Source: a virus
Reading direction: 5' to 3' (one strand)
Length of the DNA: 20,009 nucleotides
IMG/VR virus record: IMGVR_UViG_3300009167_000039
Location: 1 to 20,009 of that record
The notes below the pieces were generated by a model, which was given only the letters and a program-made list of their open reading frames with translations, had not been told where the DNA came from and did no database searches. Position numbers and translations under genes: made by a program. The first letter of the stretch is position 1, and every line of letters starts with the position of its first letter. This document shows, one piece after another, positions 12,961-19,002 of this stretch.

Positions 12961-13320
12961 TTAGACTACAGCACTTCTTTCATTTGCTGATTGAGTCCTA
13001 TACAGACCAACCAGTTCTTTGTATAATTGGAATTTCAATCTGGCACTTTCCAAATCAGCGGATACCTTAGCTAATTCTTCACGCTTAGGTTTCAACTCAT
13101 TATTAAAACCAGTGTTCTTCCATGTAGAATTAATAAACGCTACAGATGGTGGTTTACCACCTTGATAATAGGATGAATCTGATGATGCTAATTTTACTAT
13201 TTTAGACTCTTCAAATGTTATCTCCAATTCTAACATAGATTTTCTATAACTCAAATCTGTAATCTTATCCACTAATTTAAACATCTCATCAACATCAGGT
13301 AACTCAATCTTATACGACAT
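12961..13320 (-). CDS. Hypothetical coiled-coil protein (119 aa)
   Basis: Two charged helical segments (residues 15-45 and 78-108, for example KREELAKVSADLESARLKFQ) flank a polar Gly/Pro/Ser loop (QGGKPPSVAFINS). This suggests an antiparallel helical hairpin or coiled coil. No family is recognised. It overlaps the upstream gene by 11 bases and abuts the HTH gene. Sitting between the resolvase and exonuclease, it may be an accessory replication or recombination factor, but nothing in the sequence proves this. Confidence 0.65.
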   Translation of the reverse strand: MSYKIELPDVDEMFKLVDKITDLSYRKSMLELEITFEESKIVKLASSDSSYYQGGKPPSVAFINSTWKNTGFNNELKPKREELAKVSADLESARLKFQLYKELVGLYRTQSANERSAVV

Positions 13321-13702
13321 ATTTGTTTATTTCCCTTTCTATCTCCTTATATCTTCTACACAATAAGTATGAAATCTCTATAGCTGAATCTGGTGTTATA
13401 CTGCTTATCATCAGAATGTCCTGTCTATACCTCTCATAGTTATTGTTACACCTATTATACACCGCTATTGGTGAGAAGTCAAGGTCTACTTCCCAACCTT
13501 CAAACCCTAAACTATAGAACAGCACTTCCTTAATATACTTTAGATCATCCTTCATACCGTATGAGATTCTTAAATTACTATAACCTGATATGCATTTCTT
13601 CAGTATTTCAAAAGTAGAGTAATACTCAATGACAGCATCAGGTATATTAAAATTCTCCTTGTATATTCTTTTTATAGAATCCCATACAGTTAAGTCATTC
13701 AT
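13310..13702 (-). CDS. Hypothetical helical protein (130 aa)
   Basis: The product is 130 residues, mainly alpha-helical and aromatic-rich, with a basic C-terminal helix (CRRYKEIEREINKY). No family is recognised. The start is behind AAAGAAG and overlaps the resolvase stop by eight bases. The gene body holds a near-consensus promoter at 13454-13482. Confidence 0.6.
   Translation of the reverse strand: MNDLTVWDSIKRIYKENFNIPDAVIEYYSTFEILKKCISGYSNLRISYGMKDDLKYIKEVLFYSLGFEGWEVDLDFSPIAVYNRCNNNYERYRQDILMISSITPDSAIEISYLLCRRYKEIEREINKYVV
13454..13482 (-). promoter_or_regulatory. Sigma70/sigmaA promoter inside the 13.3-13.7 kb gene
   Basis: Leftward TTGACT (13477-13482), a 17-base spacer and perfect TATAAT (13454-13459). 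It would feed the coiled-coil gene, the HTH gene and the exonuclease gene. Confidence 0.6.
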
Positions 13703-14147
13703 CTTCTTTTTCTAGCTTTTCATACAGTAAATCTAGCTCCTTTTTTAGATTATTAGCATAATTAATTATATCACAAAACGTGTTAAAATCTAAAATTATA
13801 AAGTACTGAACTCCATCTGACTTTCTAGCACCTGAGAATTTGCACGCTACTACAGGATAAGAATAAGTCTCATTAGCCTCTTCAATAATCTTATTAATCC
13901 ACTCCTTTTTTACTGTTAGTTGTGTGTCACCTCCATAACCTACTTTAGTTTCTATCCTAAATTTTCTAGGAAACCCATAGAAATTAGCAACAACATCTCC
14001 CTTTAAAAGTGGTTCATTCATAGCTGTACCCATAGCACCAGAACCTACTACTCTCTTAGCACTTATTGTAAGAGGTATGTTTTTTATAATCAGTTCTACA
14101 AACTGGTTCTCCCACTGGGTACCTTTGATCTTCTTTTTATTAACCAT
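13695..14147 (-). CDS. Hjc-like Holliday-junction resolvase / PD-(D/E)XK nuclease
   Basis: The order of motifs matches Hjc-type resolvases: KGTQWENQFVELI with Glu13, the RVVGSGAMG segment, LKGDVVA with Asp51, FRIETKVG with Glu66 and Lys68, and then a Gln-Leu-Thr strand. These form the PD-(D/E)XK metal site that nicks four-way junctions during recombination-dependent replication and before packaging. The length of 150 aa is typical. A Lys/Glu coiled tail ends the protein. It lies between DnaB and the other replication genes. Confidence 0.8.
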   Translation of the reverse strand: MVNKKKIKGTQWENQFVELIIKNIPLTISAKRVVGSGAMGTAMNEPLLKGDVVANFYGFPRKFRIETKVGYGGDTQLTVKKEWINKIIEEANETYSYPVVACKFSGARKSDGVQYFIILDFNTFCDIINYANNLKKELDLLYEKLEKEDE

Positions 14148-14397
14148 TTTTAATCCAAAGTCCTAGACTACCTAAAAAGTATAGAAAAAGAATAGCACCA
14201 GGAAACATAATAAGAAGTTCTTTTATATTATATAATAATATACTTTTCCAGCTATAATGTACTTCTCCTCTTAATTTTAATAAGATACTTTTAAAAGTAT
14301 CTAAAATATAAAAAATAAACATAGGGAATGAATACATTGAAAATAAAATCAATGCACCATAAATCACATACTTACTACCAGCTAATATTTCGTTCAT
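14140..14397 (-). CDS. Small membrane protein (85 aa)
   Basis: The start ATG at 14397 has GGAGAG five bases upstream and follows the DnaB stop by one base; the longer reading to 14433 would overlap DnaB by 35 bases without a ribosome site and is rejected. The protein has two hydrophobic spans (about YVIYGALILFSMYSFPMFIF and LLIMFPGAILFLYFLGSL) separated by a basic loop. No family is recognised. Confidence 0.65.
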   Translation of the reverse strand: MNEILAGSKYVIYGALILFSMYSFPMFIFYILDTFKSILLKLRGEVHYSWKSILLYNIKELLIMFPGAILFLYFLGSLGLWIKNG

Positions 14398-14398
14398 A

Positions 14399-15682
14399 TT
14401 AACTCTCCGTAATCCTGTTAGTCTCTTTATCAAAAGTAGATACTACCATACCTATAGGCCCGTTCCTCTGTTTAGCTACAATATGCTCTAACTCACCTTT
14501 ATGTCTAGAGTCTTTGTTATATAATTCATCTCTATATAGGAACATAACTACATCAGCATCATCTTCCAACGTACCTGATTCTTTTAAATCAGATAGGATT
14601 GGTCTCTTTTCTGGTCTGCGCTCAAGCTCTCTATTCAGTTGTGAATAGGCTACAGAACAAACTTCTATTTCCTCAGCTAATAGCTTTAGACCTCTGGTAG
14701 CCTGTCCTAAATCATGCCTCATTTCAGTAGACCTCTCTACTAAAAGTTGTAGGTAATCTATATGTGCTACTCTGATACCATAAATCTTTTTATACCTACG
14801 AATAGTAGAGAATACATAATTTAAATTTCCAGAGAAATTGGTATCTATATGAATAGGATAGTCTTTAATTTCCCGTATTTTTTCTGCTATTAAGTCTAAC
14901 TGCTTTTGGTTTAACATACCTAAATGGATATTATATATCGGAATACCAGTCTCTATAGCTAAGATTCTATGCACTAAAGATTTTCTGCGCATTTCTCTAG
15001 AAATTAATAAGCTAGGTATGCCCATTTTTGCGCACCTTACTAAAGAGTTTACAGCATAAGCACTCTTACCTTGACCGGGTCTTCCAGCAACTACCCATAA
15101 ATCTCCAGGCTCATAACCATAAGTAATAGCATCAATATGTTTAAATCCAGATGTAGTTTCTATCCTGCTACCAGCATTTACCCTCTCTACTAAGTCAGTC
15201 CATGTCTCTTTAGATGCCTGTTTTAGATCAACTGTTCTACCACCACCTTCTAGACTAGATAAAGAATCTAGATTATCTCTAATAAAATTTATAGCACCAT
15301 CAATATCATTTTGATTCTTAACTATATTAGGTATCTGATTAGAGATAGATATTAAAGTCCTGGCTTTATAAGAATTTACTATTAATCTTTCAAAGTCTTT
15401 TAGATGTTCTTTAGAGTAATTCTGATTATATAAGTAACTGATATAAGTTTCACCTCCACAATCATTAAGCTTGGAGGCAGATTTCAAGTAATAAGTAAAT
15501 AGATTATAATCTGGTGTTACCCCAGTAGATAATAAATTAGTTAGATTATCTAAGAGGTTTTTATTTATTTCAGATGAAAGCATGAAAGACCTTACATCCG
15601 TAAGATCATATATAGTAGTGGGGTCTTTCAGTATGATAGATAATATAGCTATCTCAGAATCGTTATTAAACAATTCATTCAT
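14399..15682 (-). CDS. dnaB: Replicative DNA helicase (DnaB family)
   Basis: The hexameric 5'-3' helicase that unwinds DNA at the fork. The N-terminal domain begins NDSEIAILSIILKDP. The RecA-like domain has Walker A AGRPGQGKSAYA, the SREMRRKSLVHR helix, Walker B RVAHIDYLQLL, YSQLNRELERRP, SGTLEDDADVVMFLYRDE, and the arginine-finger region AKQRNGPIG. It is 427 aa when started at ATG 15682, which has GAGGAG seven bases upstream and overlaps the previous stop (ATGAATGA). An in-frame TTG at 15700 is less likely. It presumably works with the primase at 8228 and the protein encoded just upstream. Confidence 0.93.
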   Translation of the reverse strand: MNELFNNDSEIAILSIILKDPTTIYDLTDVRSFMLSSEINKNLLDNLTNLLSTGVTPDYNLFTYYLKSASKLNDCGGETYISYLYNQNYSKEHLKDFERLIVNSYKARTLISISNQIPNIVKNQNDIDGAINFIRDNLDSLSSLEGGGRTVDLKQASKETWTDLVERVNAGSRIETTSGFKHIDAITYGYEPGDLWVVAGRPGQGKSAYAVNSLVRCAKMGIPSLLISREMRRKSLVHRILAIETGIPIYNIHLGMLNQKQLDLIAEKIREIKDYPIHIDTNFSGNLNYVFSTIRRYKKIYGIRVAHIDYLQLLVERSTEMRHDLGQATRGLKLLAEEIEVCSVAYSQLNRELERRPEKRPILSDLKESGTLEDDADVVMFLYRDELYNKDSRHKGELEHIVAKQRNGPIGMVVSTFDKETNRITES

Positions 15683-16067
15683 TAGCAGGCTCCTCTTCAA
15701 ATGGATTTATATTTATTTTTATCTTCTTTCTCTTCTCTCCATCCTTTTCAAACTCTTTTACTAAGTCGGATAAATTAACTGCTACATCAAAACTTCTGGT
15801 ACTTTCTAATCTCTTTTTAGCGAAATAAGAAAGTAATCCACTCATTCCAATACTTAGATCAATATTCTCCATATCACTACAGTCTAACAAAGCAAAATAA
15901 AGTAATTGTTTACCATAAATTCTATACAATCTAGCAAAAGTTTTATAAGTAGATTCATCTGCTTTGTCTACATTAAACAAAGATTTATAGAACGCTACTA
16001 ACGTACCTACAGGGTTAGTAGTACTCTTTAACTGCTCATAATAGAATTCTGCTAAAGAATCTTCCAT
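15675..16067 (-). CDS. Hypothetical protein in helicase-loader position (130 aa)
   Basis: A helical protein with an acidic first half and a Lys-rich C-terminal region (EKDGEKRKKIKININPFEEE). It lies immediately before dnaB and overlaps it by eight bases, the usual place for a helicase loader in phage replication modules. It shows no Walker motif, so an AAA+ (DnaC-type) loader is excluded; an adaptor-type loader is possible. No family is recognised. The start follows AAAGGGCATAA. Confidence 0.65.
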   Translation of the reverse strand: MEDSLAEFYYEQLKSTTNPVGTLVAFYKSLFNVDKADESTYKTFARLYRIYGKQLLYFALLDCSDMENIDLSIGMSGLLSYFAKKRLESTRSFDVAVNLSDLVKEFEKDGEKRKKIKININPFEEEPANE

Positions 16068-16092
16068 TTATGCCCTTTCAAAATAAATAATA

Positions 16093-16305
16093 TTATGCCT
16101 CTCGTAACCATTTCTCATAATCCGGGTCATTTTGAGTGATCTCAACGTCAATCGAAAGGCCATTAATACTACTCCCACTATGGATAGCATCCTGATCTCC
16201 AACGGCTATTATGGTCATCTTTCTATCCACGAATTTTATATGCCTCCCACAAATAGGGCATATCCATTCAGACATACCAACATGACTCATAGTATGTTTC
16301 ATCAT
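16093..16305 (-). CDS. Small CPxC-containing protein (70 aa)
   Basis: The first Met codons follow a strong AGGAGGTGAA ribosome site directly after the tRNA-like element. Residues 16-22 hold CPICGRH, half of a zinc finger; only His residues (His3, His7, His42) could complete a site, or two molecules may share a metal. The rest is acidic and ends in an amphipathic helix. The start could also be Met2. No family is recognised. Confidence 0.6.
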   Translation of the reverse strand: MMKHTMSHVGMSEWICPICGRHIKFVDRKMTIIAVGDQDAIHSGSSINGLSIDVEITQNDPDYEKWLREA

Positions 16306-16321
16306 TTCACCTCCTTTCTAA

Positions 16322-16429
16322 GTGACGGGGCAGGAATCGAACCTGCTATACCCTACGTTTTACAAGAGGCGATGGCTAGCATCACGGGGTACCTCTCACT
16401 TGCTGTGTGTCCCACCACACCGCCCGTCT
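16322..16429 (-). tRNA. tRNA-like element with non-canonical body (possible Leu-type or decayed tRNA)
   Basis: The 3' part is clearly tRNA-like: T-arm GCAGG-TTCGATT-CCTGC (16346-16330) followed at once by an acceptor-like CCCGTCA. The distal GACGGG (16428-16423) pairs perfectly with CCCGTC (16329-16324). The 5' part contains GTGTG-GTGGGA-CACAC, like the D-arm of leucine tRNAs. Between D-arm and T-arm there are about 57 bases instead of 22-37, with no standard 7-base anticodon loop. GCAAG...CTTGT could close an interrupted anticodon arm containing GTGAGAG (GAG, Leu). A shorter 77-base alternative starting at 16398 has a two-mismatch acceptor and no D-arm. No CCA is encoded. It fills most of the gap between SSB and the CPxC gene. 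Confidence 0.45.
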
Positions 16430-16438
16430 ATTCAATTT

Positions 16439-17233
16439 TTACGGATAAAGCTCACCAATCTTTTTAGCAATATCCTCGTTTGTTGCTACAGCTTTAGCAT
16501 CTAAGGCTGTCTCTGTAGTCTTACCAACACGTGCTAAGAAAATATCCCTCAATGAAACACCCTGCAAAAGGCTCACAATTTCATTGGCAGACAGTGTTAG
16601 AACTGCCCTATCCAAATCATGTAGAAACTCTGCCGGGACATCTAGTTTATCATTCCTATCTGCCATAGGCAGAGGGGTAATATTTTTCTTACTACCTACT
16701 TTAGTTACCATAAAAAGAAAATCGAAATTGGTCATGCCAACTGGATTACCCTCTGCATCTAGGATGGACTTCTCATGAGTTTTAATTTGAACTGCATTAG
16801 TCTCACTGATGCTGGCTACCTTCACCTTATTAGACAGGTGAGGTTCAGCATTTGTAACAATATGTCCATTACTACAAACAGGTGGGTACTTGCTGGCTAA
16901 ATCCTTTTTAACTTCATTCCCGCATTCAGGGCAGGTTTTTACTTCTGTCCTATCTAAGCAGTTGAAGTAGTGTCTAATATTCTTGAAATTATATCCAGGA
17001 ACATCCTTATAATTTTCTGGATGCTCAGCAATAATTTTCTTGTTATTTAGACAAATAGGACATTCTTCACCCAAACACTTTAGTACCACTTTCATAGAAG
17101 ATAAGTAATGTGTGTAAACTTTTTTAGGGTTATCATCTAAAATTCTAATAGTATGGCTACCAAAATCAAATGTTAAGAATGGGATTTTCTCAAATGTTTT
17201 CTTTTCTGTATCTGAAACTGTATCAAACGGCAT
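16439..17233 (-). CDS. ssb: Zinc-containing single-stranded DNA-binding protein (T4 gp32-like)
   Basis: Coats single-stranded DNA at the fork and during recombination. The protein (264 aa) resembles phage gp32-type SSBs: a basic/aromatic OB-type core (residues 17-175, with KNIRHYFNCLDR) and inserted metal sites C-x4-C-x2-C (Cys53, Cys58, Cys61) and CPEC (Cys101, Cys104) with CSNGH (Cys120, His124). The second cluster is a fuller zinc ribbon than that of T4 gp32. The C-terminal third is helical. The start has AAAGGAGAG upstream. It lies between RecA and the helicase genes, as in other phage replication blocks. Confidence 0.8.
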   Translation of the reverse strand: MPFDTVSDTEKKTFEKIPFLTFDFGSHTIRILDDNPKKVYTHYLSSMKVVLKCLGEECPICLNNKKIIAEHPENYKDVPGYNFKNIRHYFNCLDRTEVKTCPECGNEVKKDLASKYPPVCSNGHIVTNAEPHLSNKVKVASISETNAVQIKTHEKSILDAEGNPVGMTNFDFLFMVTKVGSKKNITPLPMADRNDKLDVPAEFLHDLDRAVLTLSANEIVSLLQGVSLRDIFLARVGKTTETALDAKAVATNEDIAKKIGELYP

Positions 17234-17234
17234 T

Positions 17235-17294
17235 TTATTTACTCTCCTTTTTAAGTATATTAATTCTTTTTTCTAATTTTTTATTATTAAACAT
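17235..17294 (-). CDS. Possible 19-codon leader peptide before SSB
   Basis: A short frame starts with MFN, as the 66-aa gene just upstream does, and reads as a Lys-rich helix. Its last codons contain the SSB ribosome site. It may be a translated leader, a remnant copy of the N-terminus of the upstream gene, or chance in AT-rich DNA. Confidence 0.25.
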   Translation of the reverse strand: MFNNKKLEKRINILKKESK

Positions 17295-17297
17295 TTA

Positions 17298-17498
17298 TTA
17301 TTTCTCTTTCTTTACTAAAGAAGTTTTAGAAACTTCAATCTCTAGTTCTAAGTATTCCAAAAGCATTTCTATAACTTCTTTCAAGGTAATACCTTCAGCA
17401 TATGTATAACGTTGTGATGGTATCATTGAGTAATGAGTTTCATACTCCAAATCACTTACTCTTATTTTAAGTTTTTTTATATCATTACTATTAAACAT
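17298..17498 (-). CDS. Hypothetical coiled-coil protein (66 aa)
   Basis: The ATG at 17498 follows AAAGGAATAAAG. The product is 66 residues with an N-terminal charged helix (NDIKKLKIRVSDLEYE), a Tyr/Gln/Arg loop and a Leu/Glu-rich helix (KEVIEMLLEYLELEIEV) suited to helical pairing. No family is recognised. Its TAATAA stop is immediately followed by the 19-codon frame. Confidence 0.6.
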   Translation of the reverse strand: MFNSNDIKKLKIRVSDLEYETHYSMIPSQRYTYAEGITLKEVIEMLLEYLELEIEVSKTSLVKKEK

Positions 17499-17500
17499 CT

Positions 17501-17788
17501 TTATTCCTTTCCATTAAACAATTCTTTAATCAAGTCAATAGTTTGTACTTTTACCTCTTCAAGATACCCAACTGCCTCCTCTGTATTATACGGATGAATC
17601 TTATCCACTAACTGCAAATACCTGCGTAAGTCTAGCTCTAACTGAATAAACTGTAAGTACCTAATCTCATTCATCACATCTGTATTAAACACCACCTCCT
17701 CAGGTAAGTTATCAATACTATCATGTAACTTGATATTCTGATATTGCCCTAAACTATATGTTCTCTCTACTGCCAAACTCCTGTCCAT
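17501..17788 (-). CDS. Hypothetical protein (95 aa)
   Basis: The start at 17788 has AAGGAGATGAG upstream and overlaps the RecA 3' end by 35 bases in another frame. The product is acidic and helical (YLQFIQLELDLRRYLQLVDK and later EEVKVQTIDLIKELF), probably a helical bundle. No family is recognised. A strong promoter (17832-17860) lies just upstream within recA, so this is the first gene of a separately transcribed stretch leading to SSB and DnaB. Confidence 0.65.
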   Translation of the reverse strand: MDRSLAVERTYSLGQYQNIKLHDSIDNLPEEVVFNTDVMNEIRYLQFIQLELDLRRYLQLVDKIHPYNTEEAVGYLEEVKVQTIDLIKELFNGKE

Positions 17789-18803
17789 TTAACTCATCTC
17801 CTTCTTCATCTAAATTTTTATTATCAATTGTATCATAACATGCTTTTATAATTTTGTCAAGGGTTTCTTTATTATTATTCAAATATTCAATTGTCTTGTT
17901 CATACCACTAGCTAATGTCTCACCACCAAATGCAAAATATGGACCTCTTTTCTCCATAATACTCAACATACTGGCAAACTCAATAGCATCCCTAACAGTA
18001 TCCACACCTTTACCAAAGATGATAGGTATTGTAAATGATCTATAAGGAGGGGCTAACTTATTCTTCTTTATCACAAACCTGGACATGATACCTATCTTAG
18101 TACCATCCTGTTCAATATCAGTAGCCCTGCTTAGTTGAATCCTTAAACTGGTTATATGTTTCCACGCATGTCCTCCGGGAGTCTCAAATGTAGAGATATA
18201 TGCACCTATTTTATCCCTAACCTGATTAACTCCTAGGAATGCAATGTTACTTTTACGTACATTGTAAGCATTTCTCTGTAAGAACGTAGTCATAAACCTT
18301 GATAATAAGGCTACATTTGAACTTGTTAACTCATCTTCTTTTACCTTTTTAGGTGCTAAAGAACCTATTGAATCTAACACAATTAAGTTAAAGTCACCAT
18401 CATTGATAGCAAGCTCAGCAATTCTCATACTCTGTTCCATCAATTCAGGTTGTATTAGAACAAACGTATTATCATTCATATCCTTAATAATTTCACGGGC
18501 ATAATCAATGTCCAGAGTATTCTCTGCATCTATGTATAAGACTCTATGGCCCTGTTTAATAGCATTACTACAAATCTCCATTGATAGTGTAGTCTTACCG
18601 GACGAATCCGGCCCATATAGTTCAGTAAACCTACCTAGTGGAATACCACCAATACCAGTAGATATATCCAGACTTACCGAACCTGTAGAGATAGCTTTAA
18701 CTGGTTCTCCAGAATTCTCATCTGTCTTAGTTGGTAAGATATCTCCAAACTCTTCTTGAATAATACTTGAAAAATCTCTATGTTTTTCTATTTTTTTAAC
18801 CAT
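17754..18803 (-). CDS. recA: RecA recombinase
   Basis: An ATP-dependent strand-exchange protein for recombination-dependent replication and repair. It shows Walker A GPDSSGKTT (64-72), IDAENTLDIDYA with catalytic Glu94, Walker B LIVLDSIGSLAP (140-151), GVNQVRDKIGAYISTFETPGG covering the ATP-sensing Gln194 and the DNA-binding loop L2 with GGHAWKH (210-216). The length of 349 aa and the motif sequences are closer to bacterial RecA than to T4 UvsX. The C-terminal acidic tail is short. The start has AGGA seven bases before ATG and overlaps the membrane-protein stop. Confidence 0.92.
   Translation of the reverse strand: MVKKIEKHRDFSSIIQEEFGDILPTKTDENSGEPVKAISTGSVSLDISTGIGGIPLGRFTELYGPDSSGKTTLSMEICSNAIKQGHRVLYIDAENTLDIDYAREIIKDMNDNTFVLIQPELMEQSMRIAELAINDGDFNLIVLDSIGSLAPKKVKEDELTSSNVALLSRFMTTFLQRNAYNVRKSNIAFLGVNQVRDKIGAYISTFETPGGHAWKHITSLRIQLSRATDIEQDGTKIGIMSRFVIKKNKLAPPYRSFTIPIIFGKGVDTVRDAIEFASMLSIMEKRGPYFAFGGETLASGMNKTIEYLNNNKETLDKIIKACYDTIDNKNLDEEGDELNGQEFGSRENI
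17832..17860 (-). promoter_or_regulatory. Sigma70/sigmaA promoter inside recA
   Basis: Leftward TTGACA (17855-17860), a 17-base spacer and TATGAT (17832-17837), with TGT before the -10 (extended -10). It sits about 45 bases before the start at 17788. The bases before the -35 (CCC) match those of the 9.8-kb promoter. Confidence 0.7.
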
Positions 18804-19002
18804 ATCTAATCCTATTAACAGTATAAAGTATCGCCCCTAAAGCTATAAATAAATATATTAGAGGCCAAAATAAAGTAGTTACCCCAACTACAACCAGCCA
18901 AAACAACCAGTAATCATCGGCTAAGTTATAGAATACAGCATCTGTAATAACTACACCAGTTATTAAACCAAACAATAAATAATATAATAAAAGTAAGTTC
19001 AT
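18796..19002 (-). CDS. Small membrane protein (68 aa)
   Basis: There are two hydrophobic spans: LLLYYLLFGLITGVVITDAVF at the N-terminus, given here as its first part LLLYYLLFGLITGVV, and WLFWLVVVGVTTLFWPLIYL, with a short Asp-containing loop between. It ends in a basic tail. No family is recognised. Its ATG shares the TAATG overlap with the polymerase stop, behind GGAG. Membrane proteins placed between polymerase and recombinase genes are unassigned in most phages. Confidence 0.65.
   Translation of the reverse strand: MNLLLLYYLLFGLITGVVITDAVFYNLADDYWLFWLVVVGVTTLFWPLIYLFIALGAILYTVNRIRYG

Noticed and set aside
14398-14433. Longer start of the 85-aa membrane protein
   Set aside because: It would overlap DnaB by 35 bases and has no ribosome site; the ATG at 14397 has GGAGAG.
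16132-16504. Rightward frames across the tRNA-like element
   Set aside because: They resemble the typical false translation of the reverse of a tRNA T-arm (GAGIEPA) and are antisense to the leftward block.
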